This document shows positions 52,167 through 61,366 of a stretch of 64,000 nt of DNA, piece by piece. Position 1 is the first letter of the stretch. Each line of letters begins with the position of its first letter. A model generated the notes under the pieces. That model saw only the letters and a program-made list of their open reading frames with translations, ran no database searches and was not told the DNA's origin. Source of the DNA: Sphaerimonospora sp050942215. Its GTDB lineage: Bacteria; Actinomycetota; Actinomycetes; Streptosporangiales; Streptosporangiaceae. The translations under genes were made by a program, and so were the position numbers. The stretch lies in assembly GCF_050942215.1 (NCBI RefSeq), contig NZ_CP192056.1, forward strand, positions 3,286,001 to 3,350,000, given 5' to 3'.

Positions 52167-55100
52167 GTGGAGTTTCGGATTCTCGGGGATCTCGAAGCTG
52201 AAGTACACGGTCACCTGGTGGACCTCGGTGGCATCCGGCAGCAGACGGTCCTCGCAGTCCTGCTCCTGGACGCGGGCCGGCCGATCACGATCTCGCGCCT
52301 GATGGAGGCCGTCTACGGCGACGATCCCCCCAACACCTCGCGAGCCCAGGTGCAGATCTGCATCTCCGCGCTGCGCCGTCTCCTCTCCGGCGCCGGCGCA
52401 CCACCCGGGGTGATCTCCACGCGAGGGAACGGATACTCCATCACGGTCGAGGACGACCTGCTCGACTCCAACCGTTTCGAGCGCCTGGTCCGCCAGGCTC
52501 GCCGGGCACGCGACGGCCGCGCCTACGATACGGCGGTCAAACACTACCGGGAGGCGCTGCGGCTGTGGCGCGGACCCGCTCTGGAGAGCATCGTCAGCCC
52601 ACTGGTGCGGGCAGCGGCCGACCGGCTCTGCGAGCATCGGATCACCGCCAACGAGGACTGCGTCGAGCTCGAACTCGAACTCGGCAGGCATCACGAGCTG
52701 GTCGGCGAGCTGACCCGGCTCGTCGAGGAGCATCCGCTGCGCGAACGGCTCCGCGGCCAGCTCATGATGGCCCTGTACCGCTCCGGCCGCCAGGCCGAGG
52801 CGCTCGAGGTCTACCGGCGCGCCCGCCGTACGATGATCGAGGAACTGGGCATCGAGCCCAACGAGCGGCTGCAGCAGCTCGAGTACGCGATCCTCACCTG
52901 CGACGAGAGCCTCAGGCCGCCAGAGCCGACCATCGAGGTCAGCACCGAACCCCCGATCAGCGTGCCCAGCGTGCCCGGCATGCTCCCGACCGACATCGCG
53001 GACTTCACCGGACGGGTCCAGCAGGTCCGCGAGATCCGCGAACGGCTGATCGGCGGGCCGGACCGCCCGGCGCGCTTCGCCGTGCCCGTCGTGGTCGTGG
53101 TCGGCAAGGCCGGGATCGGCAAGAGCACGATCGCGGTGCACGCGGCGCACAGCGTCACCGAGCACTTCCCCGACGGCCAGCTCTTCGCCAACCTGCACGG
53201 CGGGGTGAGCCGTCCGATCAGCCCGATGCAGGTCCTCGAACGGTTCCTGCGCGTGCTCGGCGTGCCCGGGACCGCGCTGCCGGAGGGCATGGAAGAGCGC
53301 GCCGAGATGTACCGGGCGCTGCTGGCCGACCGCAGGATGCTGATCGTGCTCGACGACGTGGGCAGCGAGAGCCAGGTTCTGCCGCTGCTGCCCGGCAATC
53401 CGGCCTCGGCCGTCATCGTCACGAGCCGCGGCCGCCTCGCCGGGCTGGCCGGGGCGGTGCACGTGGACGTGGACGTCTTCGACTCCGCGCAGTCGATCGA
53501 CCTGCTGTCGCGCATCGCCGGCGCCGAGCGGGTGCGGTCCGAGTCGCAGGACGCGGCCGTGCTCGCCGAGCTGTGCGGCCGGCTGCCCCTGGCGCTGCGC
53601 ATCGCCGGCGCCCGGCTGTCGGCGCGTCCGCACTGGAGCATCGGGCAGCTCGTGGATCGGCTCAAGGACGAGACCCGCAGGCTCGACGAGCTCGAACACG
53701 GCGAAATGGGGATCAGGGCCAGCATCTCCCTCACCTACGAAGCCGTGAGCGAGGAGGCCCGGCGGCTGTTCAGGCGGCTGGCCATCCTCGACTCGCACGT
53801 CTTCTCCGCATGGACGAGCGCGGCGCTGCTCGACCGGCCGCTCACCGACTCCCAGGACCTGCTGGACGACCTCGCCGACGCCCAGCTCGTGGAGACGACC
53901 GGTGTCGGGCGCGGGACGCACGCGCGCTACCGGTTCCACGACCTCATCCGCGTCTTCGCCCGCGAGCGCCTGGCCGCGGAGGAGCCCCCGGCCGAACGCA
54001 ACGCGGCGCTGGCCCGGGTGCTCGGCGGGCTGCTTTTCCTCGCCGACGCGGCGCGGCACCGCGAGTACGGCACGGACACGCTGATCCGGAGCGGCACGTC
54101 CCACTGGTCGCTGCCGTCGCACCTGGTCGACCAGATCGTCGCCGCGCCGCTGGCGTGGTTCGAGCGCGAGCGGCTGGTCCTCGTCTCCGGCATCCGCCAG
54201 GCGGCCCAGGCGGGTTTCACCGATCTGTGCTGGGGCCTGGCGGTCAACGCCGTGCCGTTCTTCGAGTCCCGGGTCTATCTCGACGACTGGCGGGAGACCC
54301 ACGAGATCGCGCTGGAGGCGACCAGGCAGGCCGGCGACGTCCGCGGCCAGGCCACCGTGCTCCACTGGACGGGCACGCTGTGCGTCAACGAGCAGCGGTT
54401 CGTCGACGCGCAGCGGCACTTCGAGGCGGCGGCCGAGCTGTTCGTGGAGATCGGCGACGACCAGGGTGTGGCGGTCGCCACCCGCAACATCGGCTTCCTG
54501 CACCGGATAAACGGCCGCCTCGGCGAGGCGGTGCGGCACTACGAGCGCTCCCTGGAGATCTTCCGCGAGTCCGGCGACGAGGTCGGCGCGGCCTACACCC
54601 TGCACAACCTCGCCCAGCTCAGGCTGGAGTGCGACGACCTCGACGGCGCCATGCCGCTGCTGTCGGAGGCGCTGACGCTCAGCAGGTCGGGCGGGAGCAG
54701 GCGGGTGAGGGCCCAGGTCCTGCACCGCATGGGGCACGGCCACCTGCAGTCGGAGGAGGTGCCTCTCGCCGTTCAGGCGTTCGACGAGGCGCTCTCGATC
54801 GTGCGCGACATCGGCGACCCCACCGGCGAGGCGTACGCGCTGCACGGCCTGGGCATCGCCCATCTGCGCCAGCACAGGTTCGCCGAGGCCGACGCCGTCC
54901 TGCGCCGCGCCCTGGACCTCGCGACCACCTCCCAGCAGCGGCTCGCCGAGGCACGGGTGCTGGTCGGGCTCGGCGAGCTGGCCCAGGCGGAGTGCGATCC
55001 GGCGCAGGCCGTCGCCCACTTCCAGCAGGCCGTCGCGCTCTTCCGCAAGATGCAGGCCCCGCTCGACGAGGCCCGGACCCTGGTCATGGTGAGCGAGGTG

Positions 55101-55283
55101 CTGCTGGCACTGGGGGAGGACGCCACCGCCGACGCCTCCCTGAACCGGGCGCTGGCACTCACCGAGCGGATCGACCCCCGCGCGGCCCACAGCATCCGCA
55201 GGGGCAGGCGCCCGGCGGGCCGGAGCGGACCCCCCTCGCAGCCGGTCGACGCCGGCCCGCAGCACGGTCAGGCGACGCGATAG
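52167..55283 (+). CDS. SARP/AfsR-type regulator (wHTH-BTAD-NB-ARC-TPR)
   Basis: A 1038-residue AfsR-like activator. Residues 1-90 are an OmpR-type winged helix (EFRILGDLEAEVHGHLVDLGG, RAQVQICISALRRLL), 95-245 the BTAD domain (LVRQARRARDGRAYDTAVKHYREALRLWRG; ALEVYRRARRTMIEELGIEPNERLQQLE), then a NB-ARC ATPase with Walker A VVVVGKAGIGKSTIAVHA near 313 and LLADRRMLIVLDDVGSE, and C-terminal TPR repeats (GDEVGAAYTLHNLAQLRLECDDLD). I set the start at the GTG at 52167, six bases after GGGAG; ATG at 52161 would leave no spacing. Likely a cluster activator integrating a signal through the ATPase/TPR part. It converges with and overlaps the enolase-family gene by 16 bp, marking the probable right cluster border. 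Confidence 0.93.
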   Translation: MEFRILGDLEAEVHGHLVDLGGIRQQTVLAVLLLDAGRPITISRLMEAVYGDDPPNTSRAQVQICISALRRLLSGAGAPPGVISTRGNGYSITVEDDLLDSNRFERLVRQARRARDGRAYDTAVKHYREALRLWRGPALESIVSPLVRAAADRLCEHRITANEDCVELELELGRHHELVGELTRLVEEHPLRERLRGQLMMALYRSGRQAEALEVYRRARRTMIEELGIEPNERLQQLEYAILTCDESLRPPEPTIEVSTEPPISVPSVPGMLPTDIADFTGRVQQVREIRERLIGGPDRPARFAVPVVVVVGKAGIGKSTIAVHAAHSVTEHFPDGQLFANLHGGVSRPISPMQVLERFLRVLGVPGTALPEGMEERAEMYRALLADRRMLIVLDDVGSESQVLPLLPGNPASAVIVTSRGRLAGLAGAVHVDVDVFDSAQSIDLLSRIAGAERVRSESQDAAVLAELCGRLPLALRIAGARLSARPHWSIGQLVDRLKDETRRLDELEHGEMGIRASISLTYEAVSEEARRLFRRLAILDSHVFSAWTSAALLDRPLTDSQDLLDDLADAQLVETTGVGRGTHARYRFHDLIRVFARERLAAEEPPAERNAALARVLGGLLFLADAARHREYGTDTLIRSGTSHWSLPSHLVDQIVAAPLAWFERERLVLVSGIRQAAQAGFTDLCWGLAVNAVPFFESRVYLDDWRETHEIALEATRQAGDVRGQATVLHWTGTLCVNEQRFVDAQRHFEAAAELFVEIGDDQGVAVATRNIGFLHRINGRLGEAVRHYERSLEIFRESGDEVGAAYTLHNLAQLRLECDDLDGAMPLLSEALTLSRSGGSRRVRAQVLHRMGHGHLQSEEVPLAVQAFDEALSIVRDIGDPTGEAYALHGLGIAHLRQHRFAEADAVLRRALDLATTSQQRLAEARVLVGLGELAQAECDPAQAVAHFQQAVALFRKMQAPLDEARTLVMVSEVLLALGEDATADASLNRALALTERIDPRAAHSIRRGRRPAGRSGPPSQPVDAGPQHGQATR

Positions 55284-56383
55284 CGTTCGGCGGCGCCGTG
55301 CCGCAGCGTCAGGCCGAGGCCGGGGACGTCGGCCCGCGGTCGCAGGTCGCCGCCGACGGGGTCGGCGGCGCCGTCGAACAGCTCGGTCTCGATCCGCGCG
55401 TGATCGTGGAACCATTCGACGTGGCGCAGGCCGGGGGTGGCCGCGGCCGCCGGCAGGTGCAGGTTCGGCGCGCAGTGCGCGGACACCTGCAGGTTGTGCC
55501 CGGCGGCGACAGCGGCGGCGGCGAACCAGCCGGTGTAGCCGCCGCAGCGGGTGGCGTCGATCTGCAGGCAGTCGACCGCGCCCGCCGCGCACATCCGGGT
55601 GAAGTAGACCTGGTCCCCGCCGTACTCTCCGGCGGCCACGTCGGCGTCGGAGCGCTCGCGCACCAGCCGCAGGCCGGCCAGGTCGTCGGACGACACCGGC
55701 TCCTCGAACCACCGCACGTCGTGGTCGCGCATCCGGCGCTCCAGGCGGACGGCCTGCTTGGCCGTGTAGCCGCCGTTGGCGTCGACGTACAGCTCGGCGT
55801 CCGGGCCGATCACCCTCCGGGCGAGGGCCACGCGGTGCAGATCGCGCGCGGGCTCGGTGCCCCACGACTCACCGATCTTGATCTTCACCCGGGGAATGCC
55901 CCGGTCGTGCACCCAGTGCCGCAGCTGCGCCGCGGTGGTGTCGTCGTCGTAGGTGGTGAAGCCGCCGGAGCCGTACACGGGGACGCGGTCGCCGGTGGCG
56001 CCGAACAGGCGCACCAGCGGCACGCCCAGCAGCCGCGCCTTGAGGTCCCACAGGGCCACGTCGACCGCGGAGATCGCGTATCCGGCGATCCCCTGCCGCC
56101 CGGCGTTGCGCACCCGGCGGACCATCGCCCGCCAGATGCCCGGGATGTCCGGCACGGCGGCGCCCGTCACCACGGGGGCCAGCGTCCGCGCGAGGAACGG
56201 GGCTGCCGCGGCGGGCGCGTAGGTCCAGCCCGTGCCCGTGACCTCCCCCGCGCTGATCTCGGCCACCACGAGCGTCGTCGCGTCCCAGGCGAAGGTTCCG
56301 TCGGCCTCCGGCCGGTCGGCCGGCACACGGTAGGCCGCCGCGCGCACATCCTCCACCGTCTGGTCGAGCACGTCGTTCATCAC
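55268..56383 (-). CDS. Enolase-superfamily (mandelate racemase/muconate lactonizing) enzyme
   Basis: A 371-residue enolase-superfamily protein. Catalytic pattern: Lys in VKIKIGES, metal ligands Asp in LYVDANGGY, Glu in WFEEPVSSDD, Glu in AAGEYGGDQ, and a C-terminal His/Asn pair in VSAHCAPNLH. An acid-sugar dehydratase is the most likely class; substrate not readable. It is divergent from the ThDP enzyme gene and overlaps the SARP 3-prime end. It looks like sugar-acid catabolism and not part of the enediyne pathway. Confidence 0.88.
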   Translation of the reverse strand: MMNDVLDQTVEDVRAAAYRVPADRPEADGTFAWDATTLVVAEISAGEVTGTGWTYAPAAAAPFLARTLAPVVTGAAVPDIPGIWRAMVRRVRNAGRQGIAGYAISAVDVALWDLKARLLGVPLVRLFGATGDRVPVYGSGGFTTYDDDTTAAQLRHWVHDRGIPRVKIKIGESWGTEPARDLHRVALARRVIGPDAELYVDANGGYTAKQAVRLERRMRDHDVRWFEEPVSSDDLAGLRLVRERSDADVAAGEYGGDQVYFTRMCAAGAVDCLQIDATRCGGYTGWFAAAAVAAGHNLQVSAHCAPNLHLPAAAATPGLRHVEWFHDHARIETELFDGAADPVGGDLRPRADVPGLGLTLRHGAAERYRVA

Positions 56384-56463
56384 GGTCTCCCCCTACCCGT
56401 CCGTTACGCGATTTTCCGGCCGGTTGTGGTTTGTCCTATCCCAACGAGGCAAGGCGGCAGAGT

Positions 56464-58230
56464 ATGACCGAAATCGCCGCTGAAGTGCTCATCGAACGTC
56501 TGGCCGACTGGGGGGTCGACACGGTCTTCGGCCTGCCCGGCGACGGCATCAACGGGATCATGGAAGGGCTGCGCCGCCAGGCCGACCGGGTCCGCTTCGT
56601 CCTCGTCCACCATGAGGAGGCGGCGGCGTTCATGGCGACGGCGCACGCGAAGGCGACCGGCCGCGTCGGCGTGTGCCTGGCCACCTCGGGGCCCGGTGGC
56701 ATCCATCTGCTCAACGGGCTCTACGACGCCAAGCTGGACCATCAGCCCGTGCTGGCGATCACCGGCATGCAGGAGACCAGCGTGCTGGGCACCGGCTACC
56801 AGCAGGAGGTCCACCTCGATCACCTCTACTCCGACGTCGCCGAGTACAACCTGATCGTCGACAACCCGACGCAGCTCCCCGGCGTGGTGGACATCGCGAT
56901 CCGCACGGCGTACTCCCGGCGCGGCGTGGCCCATCTCAGCCTCCCCAACGACGTGCAGGTGGCCCCCGCCGACGCCGATCCGTACCAGCACGTGGCCCCG
57001 GCCACGCCGCCGGCGACCGCGCCCGTCTACCTGCCCCCGCCGGGACTGCCGCGCACCGAGGACCTGGAGGCCGCCGCCGACGTGCTGAACGCGAGCGAGC
57101 GGCCGGCCATCCTCGCCGGAGCGGGCGCGCTGCACGCCCGCGAGGAGGTCCTGGCCGTCGCCGAGGCGCTGGGCGCCCCGGTGATCAAGACGCTGCCCGG
57201 CAAGGCCGTCATCCCCGACGACTCTCCGTACGCCGTCGGCGGCATCGGCCTCCTCGGCACCCGGCCGGGCGAGGAGCTGATCGAGGACTGCGACGCGCTG
57301 CTGATGGCCGGGACCAACTTCCCCTACACCAAACACCTGCCGGAGCCGGGCAGGGTGCGCGTGGTGCAGATCGAGGCCGACCCGATCCGCGCCGGGGTGC
57401 GCCTGCCCACCGAGGTGCCGATGGTCGGCGACGCCAAGGAGGGGCTGGCCGCCCTGCTGCACCTGCTCAAACCCCGCTCCGACCGCTCCCATCTGGACAA
57501 GTACCGGCGGGCGATGGACCGGTGGCGCGACGACATGGCCGCCCTGCAGTCCCCGGAGCGCGACCCGATCGCCCCGCAGTACCTCATGGGCTGCGTCGAC
57601 CGGGCGGCAGCCGACGACGCGATCCTCACCTGCGACTCCGGCACGATCGCCACCTGGGCGGCCCGGCACTGGACGATCAGGGGGAACCGGCGGTTCTATC
57701 TGTCCGGCAACCTCGCCACGATGGCGCCCGGCCTGCCGTACGCGATCGCGATGCAGCTCGCCTTTCCCGGACGGCAGGTGATCGCCTTCATCGGCGACGG
57801 CGGCTTCGCCATGCTGATGGCCGAGTTCCGCACCGCCGCCCATCTGAACCTCCCGATCACGGTCGTGGTGAACAACAACGACTCGCTCGGCCAGATCCTG
57901 TGGGAGCAGATGGTGCTCGGCTTCCCCGAGCACGGCGTCCGGTTCGGCCGCCCGGCCGCCGACTTCTCGGCCTGGGCCCGGTCCTGCGGCGGCTACGGCC
58001 GCAAGGTCACCGACCCGGCGGACGTCGACGAGGCCGTACGGCAGGCCCTGGCGCACGACGGGCCCGCACTGGTCGACGTGGACGTCAACCCCGACGAGCC
58101 GCCCATGCCCGGCAAGGTCACCCACGACCAGGCGGTGCGGTTCGCCAAGGCGTTCATCAAGGGGCAGCCGCGCAAGGCGTCCATCGCCACCACGCTGTTC
58201 AAGGACAAGATCTCCCAACTGGGCGGGTGA
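56464..58230 (+). CDS. Thiamine-diphosphate enzyme, pyruvate oxidase/acetolactate synthase type
   Basis: A 588-residue three-domain ThDP enzyme. N-terminal Pyr domain with the catalytic Glu in VLVHHEEAAAFMATAHAKAT and GVCLATSGPGGIHLLNGLYDA; central domain with PAILAGAGALHAREEVL and IGLLGTRPGEELIEDCDALL; C-terminal PP domain with GDGGFAMLMAEFRTAAHLNLPITVVVNNND, the ThDP/magnesium motif. It resembles PoxB-type pyruvate oxidases. The ATG at 56464 has only weak GGCGGCAG upstream. It lies 6 bp before the FAD/Fe-S gene, so both form an operon, perhaps oxidising a 2-oxo or 2-hydroxy acid. Confidence 0.9.
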   Translation: MTEIAAEVLIERLADWGVDTVFGLPGDGINGIMEGLRRQADRVRFVLVHHEEAAAFMATAHAKATGRVGVCLATSGPGGIHLLNGLYDAKLDHQPVLAITGMQETSVLGTGYQQEVHLDHLYSDVAEYNLIVDNPTQLPGVVDIAIRTAYSRRGVAHLSLPNDVQVAPADADPYQHVAPATPPATAPVYLPPPGLPRTEDLEAAADVLNASERPAILAGAGALHAREEVLAVAEALGAPVIKTLPGKAVIPDDSPYAVGGIGLLGTRPGEELIEDCDALLMAGTNFPYTKHLPEPGRVRVVQIEADPIRAGVRLPTEVPMVGDAKEGLAALLHLLKPRSDRSHLDKYRRAMDRWRDDMAALQSPERDPIAPQYLMGCVDRAAADDAILTCDSGTIATWAARHWTIRGNRRFYLSGNLATMAPGLPYAIAMQLAFPGRQVIAFIGDGGFAMLMAEFRTAAHLNLPITVVVNNNDSLGQILWEQMVLGFPEHGVRFGRPAADFSAWARSCGGYGRKVTDPADVDEAVRQALAHDGPALVDVDVNPDEPPMPGKVTHDQAVRFAKAFIKGQPRKASIATTLFKDKISQLGG

Positions 58231-58236
58231 TCGCCG

Positions 58237-61203
58237 ATGACCGGGCAGGTGACCCTCCCGCCGTCGGTCGCCGCCGCCCGCCGGGCCGAGCCGTACGTGC
58301 GGCTGCGCGACCTGGAGCGGGACCTCGCCGAGCGGGTCGACGGCGAGGTGCGGTTCGACCCGGGCACGCGCGGCGCGTACTCGACGGACGGATCGAACTA
58401 CCGGCAGGTGCCGCTGGGCGTGGTGGTGCCGCGCACGGTCGACGCGGCGGTGGAGGCGATCGCCGTGTGCCGTGCGCACCGGGCGCCGATCACCTCCCGT
58501 GGCGGCGGGACCAGCCTCGCCGGGCAGACCTGCAACACCGCCGTCGTCATCGACTGGTCGAAGTACTGCCACCGCCTGGTGTCGGTGGACGCCGAGGCCG
58601 CGACCTGCGTCGTCGAGCCGGGCATCGTGCTCGACGTGCTCAACCGGGAGCTGGCCGGCACCGGGCTGATGTTCGGGCCGCGCCCGTCCACCCACGGCCA
58701 GTGCACGCTCGGCGGAATGATCGGCAACAACTCCTGCGGATCCACGGCCCAGGCGTACGGCAAGACGGCGGAGAACGTCTCCCGGCTGGAGGTCGTCACC
58801 TACGACGGGCTGCGCATGTGGGTGGGGCCCACGGACGAGCGGGAGTTCCGGCGCATCGTCGCGGCGGGTGGACGACGTGCGGAGATCTACCGGGAGCTGC
58901 GTTCGATCGTCGAGGCGCACGCCGGCGAGATCCGCCGCCGGTTCCCCGACATCCCCCGCCGGGTGTCGGGCTACAACCTCGACCGGCTGCTGCCGGAGGG
59001 CGGCTTCGACCTGGCCAGGACGCTGGTCGGCGCCGAGGGCACACTGGTCGCGGTGCTGCGGGCCGAGCTGTGCCTGGTGCCGGCGCCCAGGGCGGAGTCC
59101 CTGGTCCTGCTCGGCTACCACGACATCGTCGCGGCCGCCCGCGCGGTGCCGCGCATCGCGGCGCACGGCCCGCTGCAGCTCGAAGGCGTGGACGACAGGC
59201 TCGTGGACTACGAACGCCGCAAGCACATGCATCCCGACGCCCTCACCCGGCTGCCGGAGGGCGGCGGCTGGCTCATGGTCTCCTTCGGCGCCGACACCCG
59301 GGAGGAGGCCGACCTGCGGGCCCGCGCCCTGATCGAGGAGCTGCGCCGCACCGAGCACGCCCCGCACGTCGACTTCACCGACGAGGAGCGGGTGGAAAAG
59401 GAGCTGTGGGAGGTACGCGAGTCGGGCCTGGGCGCCACCGCCCGCGTCCCGGGCATGCGCGAGACCTGGGAGGGCTGGGAGGACTCCGCCGTCCCGCCGG
59501 ATCGGCTCGCCGGCTACCTGAAAGACCTGCGCGGCCTGTTCCGGGAGTTCGGCTACGACGATGCCTCGTTGTACGGGCATTTCGGGCAGGGCTGTGTGCA
59601 CACCCGCATCCCGTTCGATCTGGTCACCGCCGACGGCGTCGCGGTGTTCCGGGCCTTCCTCGACCGGGCCGCCGACCTGGTCGTCTCCTACGGCGGTTCG
59701 CTGTCCGGGGAGCACGGCGACGGCCAGTCGCGCGGGCAGCTGCTGCCCAAGATGTTCGGCCCGGTGGTGATCAGGGTCTTCGAGCAGGTCAAGGCGGTGT
59801 TCGACCCCGGCGACCGGATGAACCCCGGCAAGGTCGTCGCGCCGTACCGGGTGGACGAGAACCTGCGGCTCGGCCCGGAGTGGACGCCGGCCGACCCGGC
59901 CGTCCGTTTCGGCTACCCGGACGACGAGGGCAGCTTCCAGCGGGCGGTCATGCGCTGCGTCGGCGTCGGCAAGTGCCGGCAGCACGGCGACGGCGTGATG
60001 TGCCCCTCCTATCGGGCCACCGGCGAGGAGGAGCACTCCACCCGCGGCCGGGCCCGGCTGCTGTTCGAGATGCTGAACGGCCACGCGGACTCGGCGGTCG
60101 AGGACGGCTGGCGCTCGGACGCGGTGCGCGACGCGCTCGACCTGTGCCTGGCCTGCAAGGGCTGCCGCCACGACTGCCCGATGGGAGTCGACATGGCGAC
60201 CTACAAGGCCGAGTTCCTGGCCCACCACTATGCCGGCCGGTTGCGTCCTGCCGCCCACTACTCGATGGGCTGGCTGCCGCTGTGGGCGCGGCTGGCCGCG
60301 GTGGCCCCGGGTCCGGTCAACGCGCTCATCCACGCCATGGGCCGGCCCGGCAAACGGCTGGCCGGAGTCGAGCCCGCCCGGCCCATGCCGCGCTTCGCCC
60401 GGGAGCGCCTGCGCGACTGGTACGGCAGGCGCGGACCGCGCGGCGACGGCGGACGGGGGCCGGTGGTGCTGTGGCCGGACACCTTCACCGACAACCTCAC
60501 CCCGCACGTCGGGCGGGCCGCCGTCGAGGTGCTGGAGGAGGCCGGCTATCGGGTCGTGCTGCCGCCGCGCACGCTGTGCTGCGGACTGACCTGGATCTCC
60601 ACCGGGCAGCTCGGCGTCGCCAGGCGGGTGCTGCGCCGCACGCTGCGTACCCTCGCGCCCGCGCTGCGCCGCGGGCTCCCCGTCGTCGGCCTGGAGCCGA
60701 GCTGCACCGCGGTGTTCCGCGCCGACGCCGTCGATCTGTTCCCGCACGACCGGGACGTGACCCGGCTGAGCAGGCAGACCAGGACGCTCGCCGAGTTGCT
60801 CACGGGCACCGACGGGTGGCGTCCGCCGCCGATCGACCGGGCCGCTGTCGCCCAGCCGCACTGCCATCAGCACTCGGTGCTCGGCTACGACGCCGACCGT
60901 GAGCTGCTGGCCGCCGCCGGGGTCCGGCTCGACGCGGTCGGCGGCTGCTGCGGCCTGGCCGGGAACTTCGGGTTCGAGGCGGGCCATCTCGAGGTCTCGA
61001 TGGCCTGCGCCGAGCAGGAGCTGCTGCCCGCGATCCGCTCCGCCGGCCCCGCCGCGCTGGTGCTGGCCGACGGGTTCAGCTGCCGCACCCAGATCGAGCA
61101 CTCCCGCTGCGGCCGCCGGGGCCTGCATCTCGCCGAGATCCTGGCCGCCGCCCAGCGCGGCACCCCGTTCGGCGACCACCCCGAACGCCTGATCGGCGGC
61201 TGA
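58237..61203 (+). CDS. FAD-linked oxidoreductase with Fe-S/CCG domain (GlcD-GlpC fusion, D-lactate/hydroxyglutarate DH-like)
   Basis: A 988-residue fusion enzyme. Residues 1-560 are a VAO-type FAD domain (ITSRGGGTSLAGQTCNTAVVIDWS, TLGGMIGNNSCGSTAQAYGKTAENV, YGGSLSGEHGDGQSRGQLLPKMFG). Residues 565-690 are ferredoxin-like with CVGVGKCRQHG...MCPSYRATGEEEHSTRGRA and CLACKGCRHDCPMGVDMATYKAEF. The C-terminal half ends with CCG-type cysteine motifs (LPPRTLCCGLTW, GGCCGLAGNFGFEAGH) as in GlpC/heterodisulfide reductase. Such proteins oxidise D-lactate or D-2-hydroxyglutarate and feed the respiratory chain. It follows the ThDP enzyme by 6 bp. Confidence 0.93.
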   Translation: MTGQVTLPPSVAAARRAEPYVRLRDLERDLAERVDGEVRFDPGTRGAYSTDGSNYRQVPLGVVVPRTVDAAVEAIAVCRAHRAPITSRGGGTSLAGQTCNTAVVIDWSKYCHRLVSVDAEAATCVVEPGIVLDVLNRELAGTGLMFGPRPSTHGQCTLGGMIGNNSCGSTAQAYGKTAENVSRLEVVTYDGLRMWVGPTDEREFRRIVAAGGRRAEIYRELRSIVEAHAGEIRRRFPDIPRRVSGYNLDRLLPEGGFDLARTLVGAEGTLVAVLRAELCLVPAPRAESLVLLGYHDIVAAARAVPRIAAHGPLQLEGVDDRLVDYERRKHMHPDALTRLPEGGGWLMVSFGADTREEADLRARALIEELRRTEHAPHVDFTDEERVEKELWEVRESGLGATARVPGMRETWEGWEDSAVPPDRLAGYLKDLRGLFREFGYDDASLYGHFGQGCVHTRIPFDLVTADGVAVFRAFLDRAADLVVSYGGSLSGEHGDGQSRGQLLPKMFGPVVIRVFEQVKAVFDPGDRMNPGKVVAPYRVDENLRLGPEWTPADPAVRFGYPDDEGSFQRAVMRCVGVGKCRQHGDGVMCPSYRATGEEEHSTRGRARLLFEMLNGHADSAVEDGWRSDAVRDALDLCLACKGCRHDCPMGVDMATYKAEFLAHHYAGRLRPAAHYSMGWLPLWARLAAVAPGPVNALIHAMGRPGKRLAGVEPARPMPRFARERLRDWYGRRGPRGDGGRGPVVLWPDTFTDNLTPHVGRAAVEVLEEAGYRVVLPPRTLCCGLTWISTGQLGVARRVLRRTLRTLAPALRRGLPVVGLEPSCTAVFRADAVDLFPHDRDVTRLSRQTRTLAELLTGTDGWRPPPIDRAAVAQPHCHQHSVLGYDADRELLAAAGVRLDAVGGCCGLAGNFGFEAGHLEVSMACAEQELLPAIRSAGPAALVLADGFSCRTQIEHSRCGRRGLHLAEILAAAQRGTPFGDHPERLIGG

Positions 61204-61227
61204 CCTCCCGGAGGAGGGGAAAGGCCG

Positions 61228-61302
61228 GGTAACGATCCGGGACGGAGATCATCCGGATGGGCCGACGGCACCCGGCCGGCGGGTAGGCACCTCTCACCGG
61301 TC
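61228..61302 (+). repeat. Upstream repeat, copy 1, before first small secreted protein
   Basis: A stretch closely similar to 61775-61850. Both contain GGTAAYGATC, GGAGATCATYCGGA, a CGGC-rich middle and GGGTAGRCACC followed by CTCACCG, in the same order and nearly the same spacing, and end about 65 bp before the start codons. They look like duplicated promoter/regulatory sequence. Confidence 0.7.
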
Positions 61303-61366
61303 ATGCCGCCATGGGCCGGAGCTTCCCGCGCACGGCATGAACAGCACGAACAGGAGCGTGACGAAA

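Noticed and set aside
51750..55865. Long minus-strand frame across the SARP gene
   Set aside because: Antisense shadow of the SARP and enolase-family genes, with no domain and no ribosome-binding site.
56404..61179. 1591-codon minus-strand open frame across the ThDP and FAD/Fe-S genes
   Set aside because: It spans two clear enzyme genes on the plus strand, is rich in Gly/Arg/Val/His and has no recognisable domain. It is an antisense shadow.
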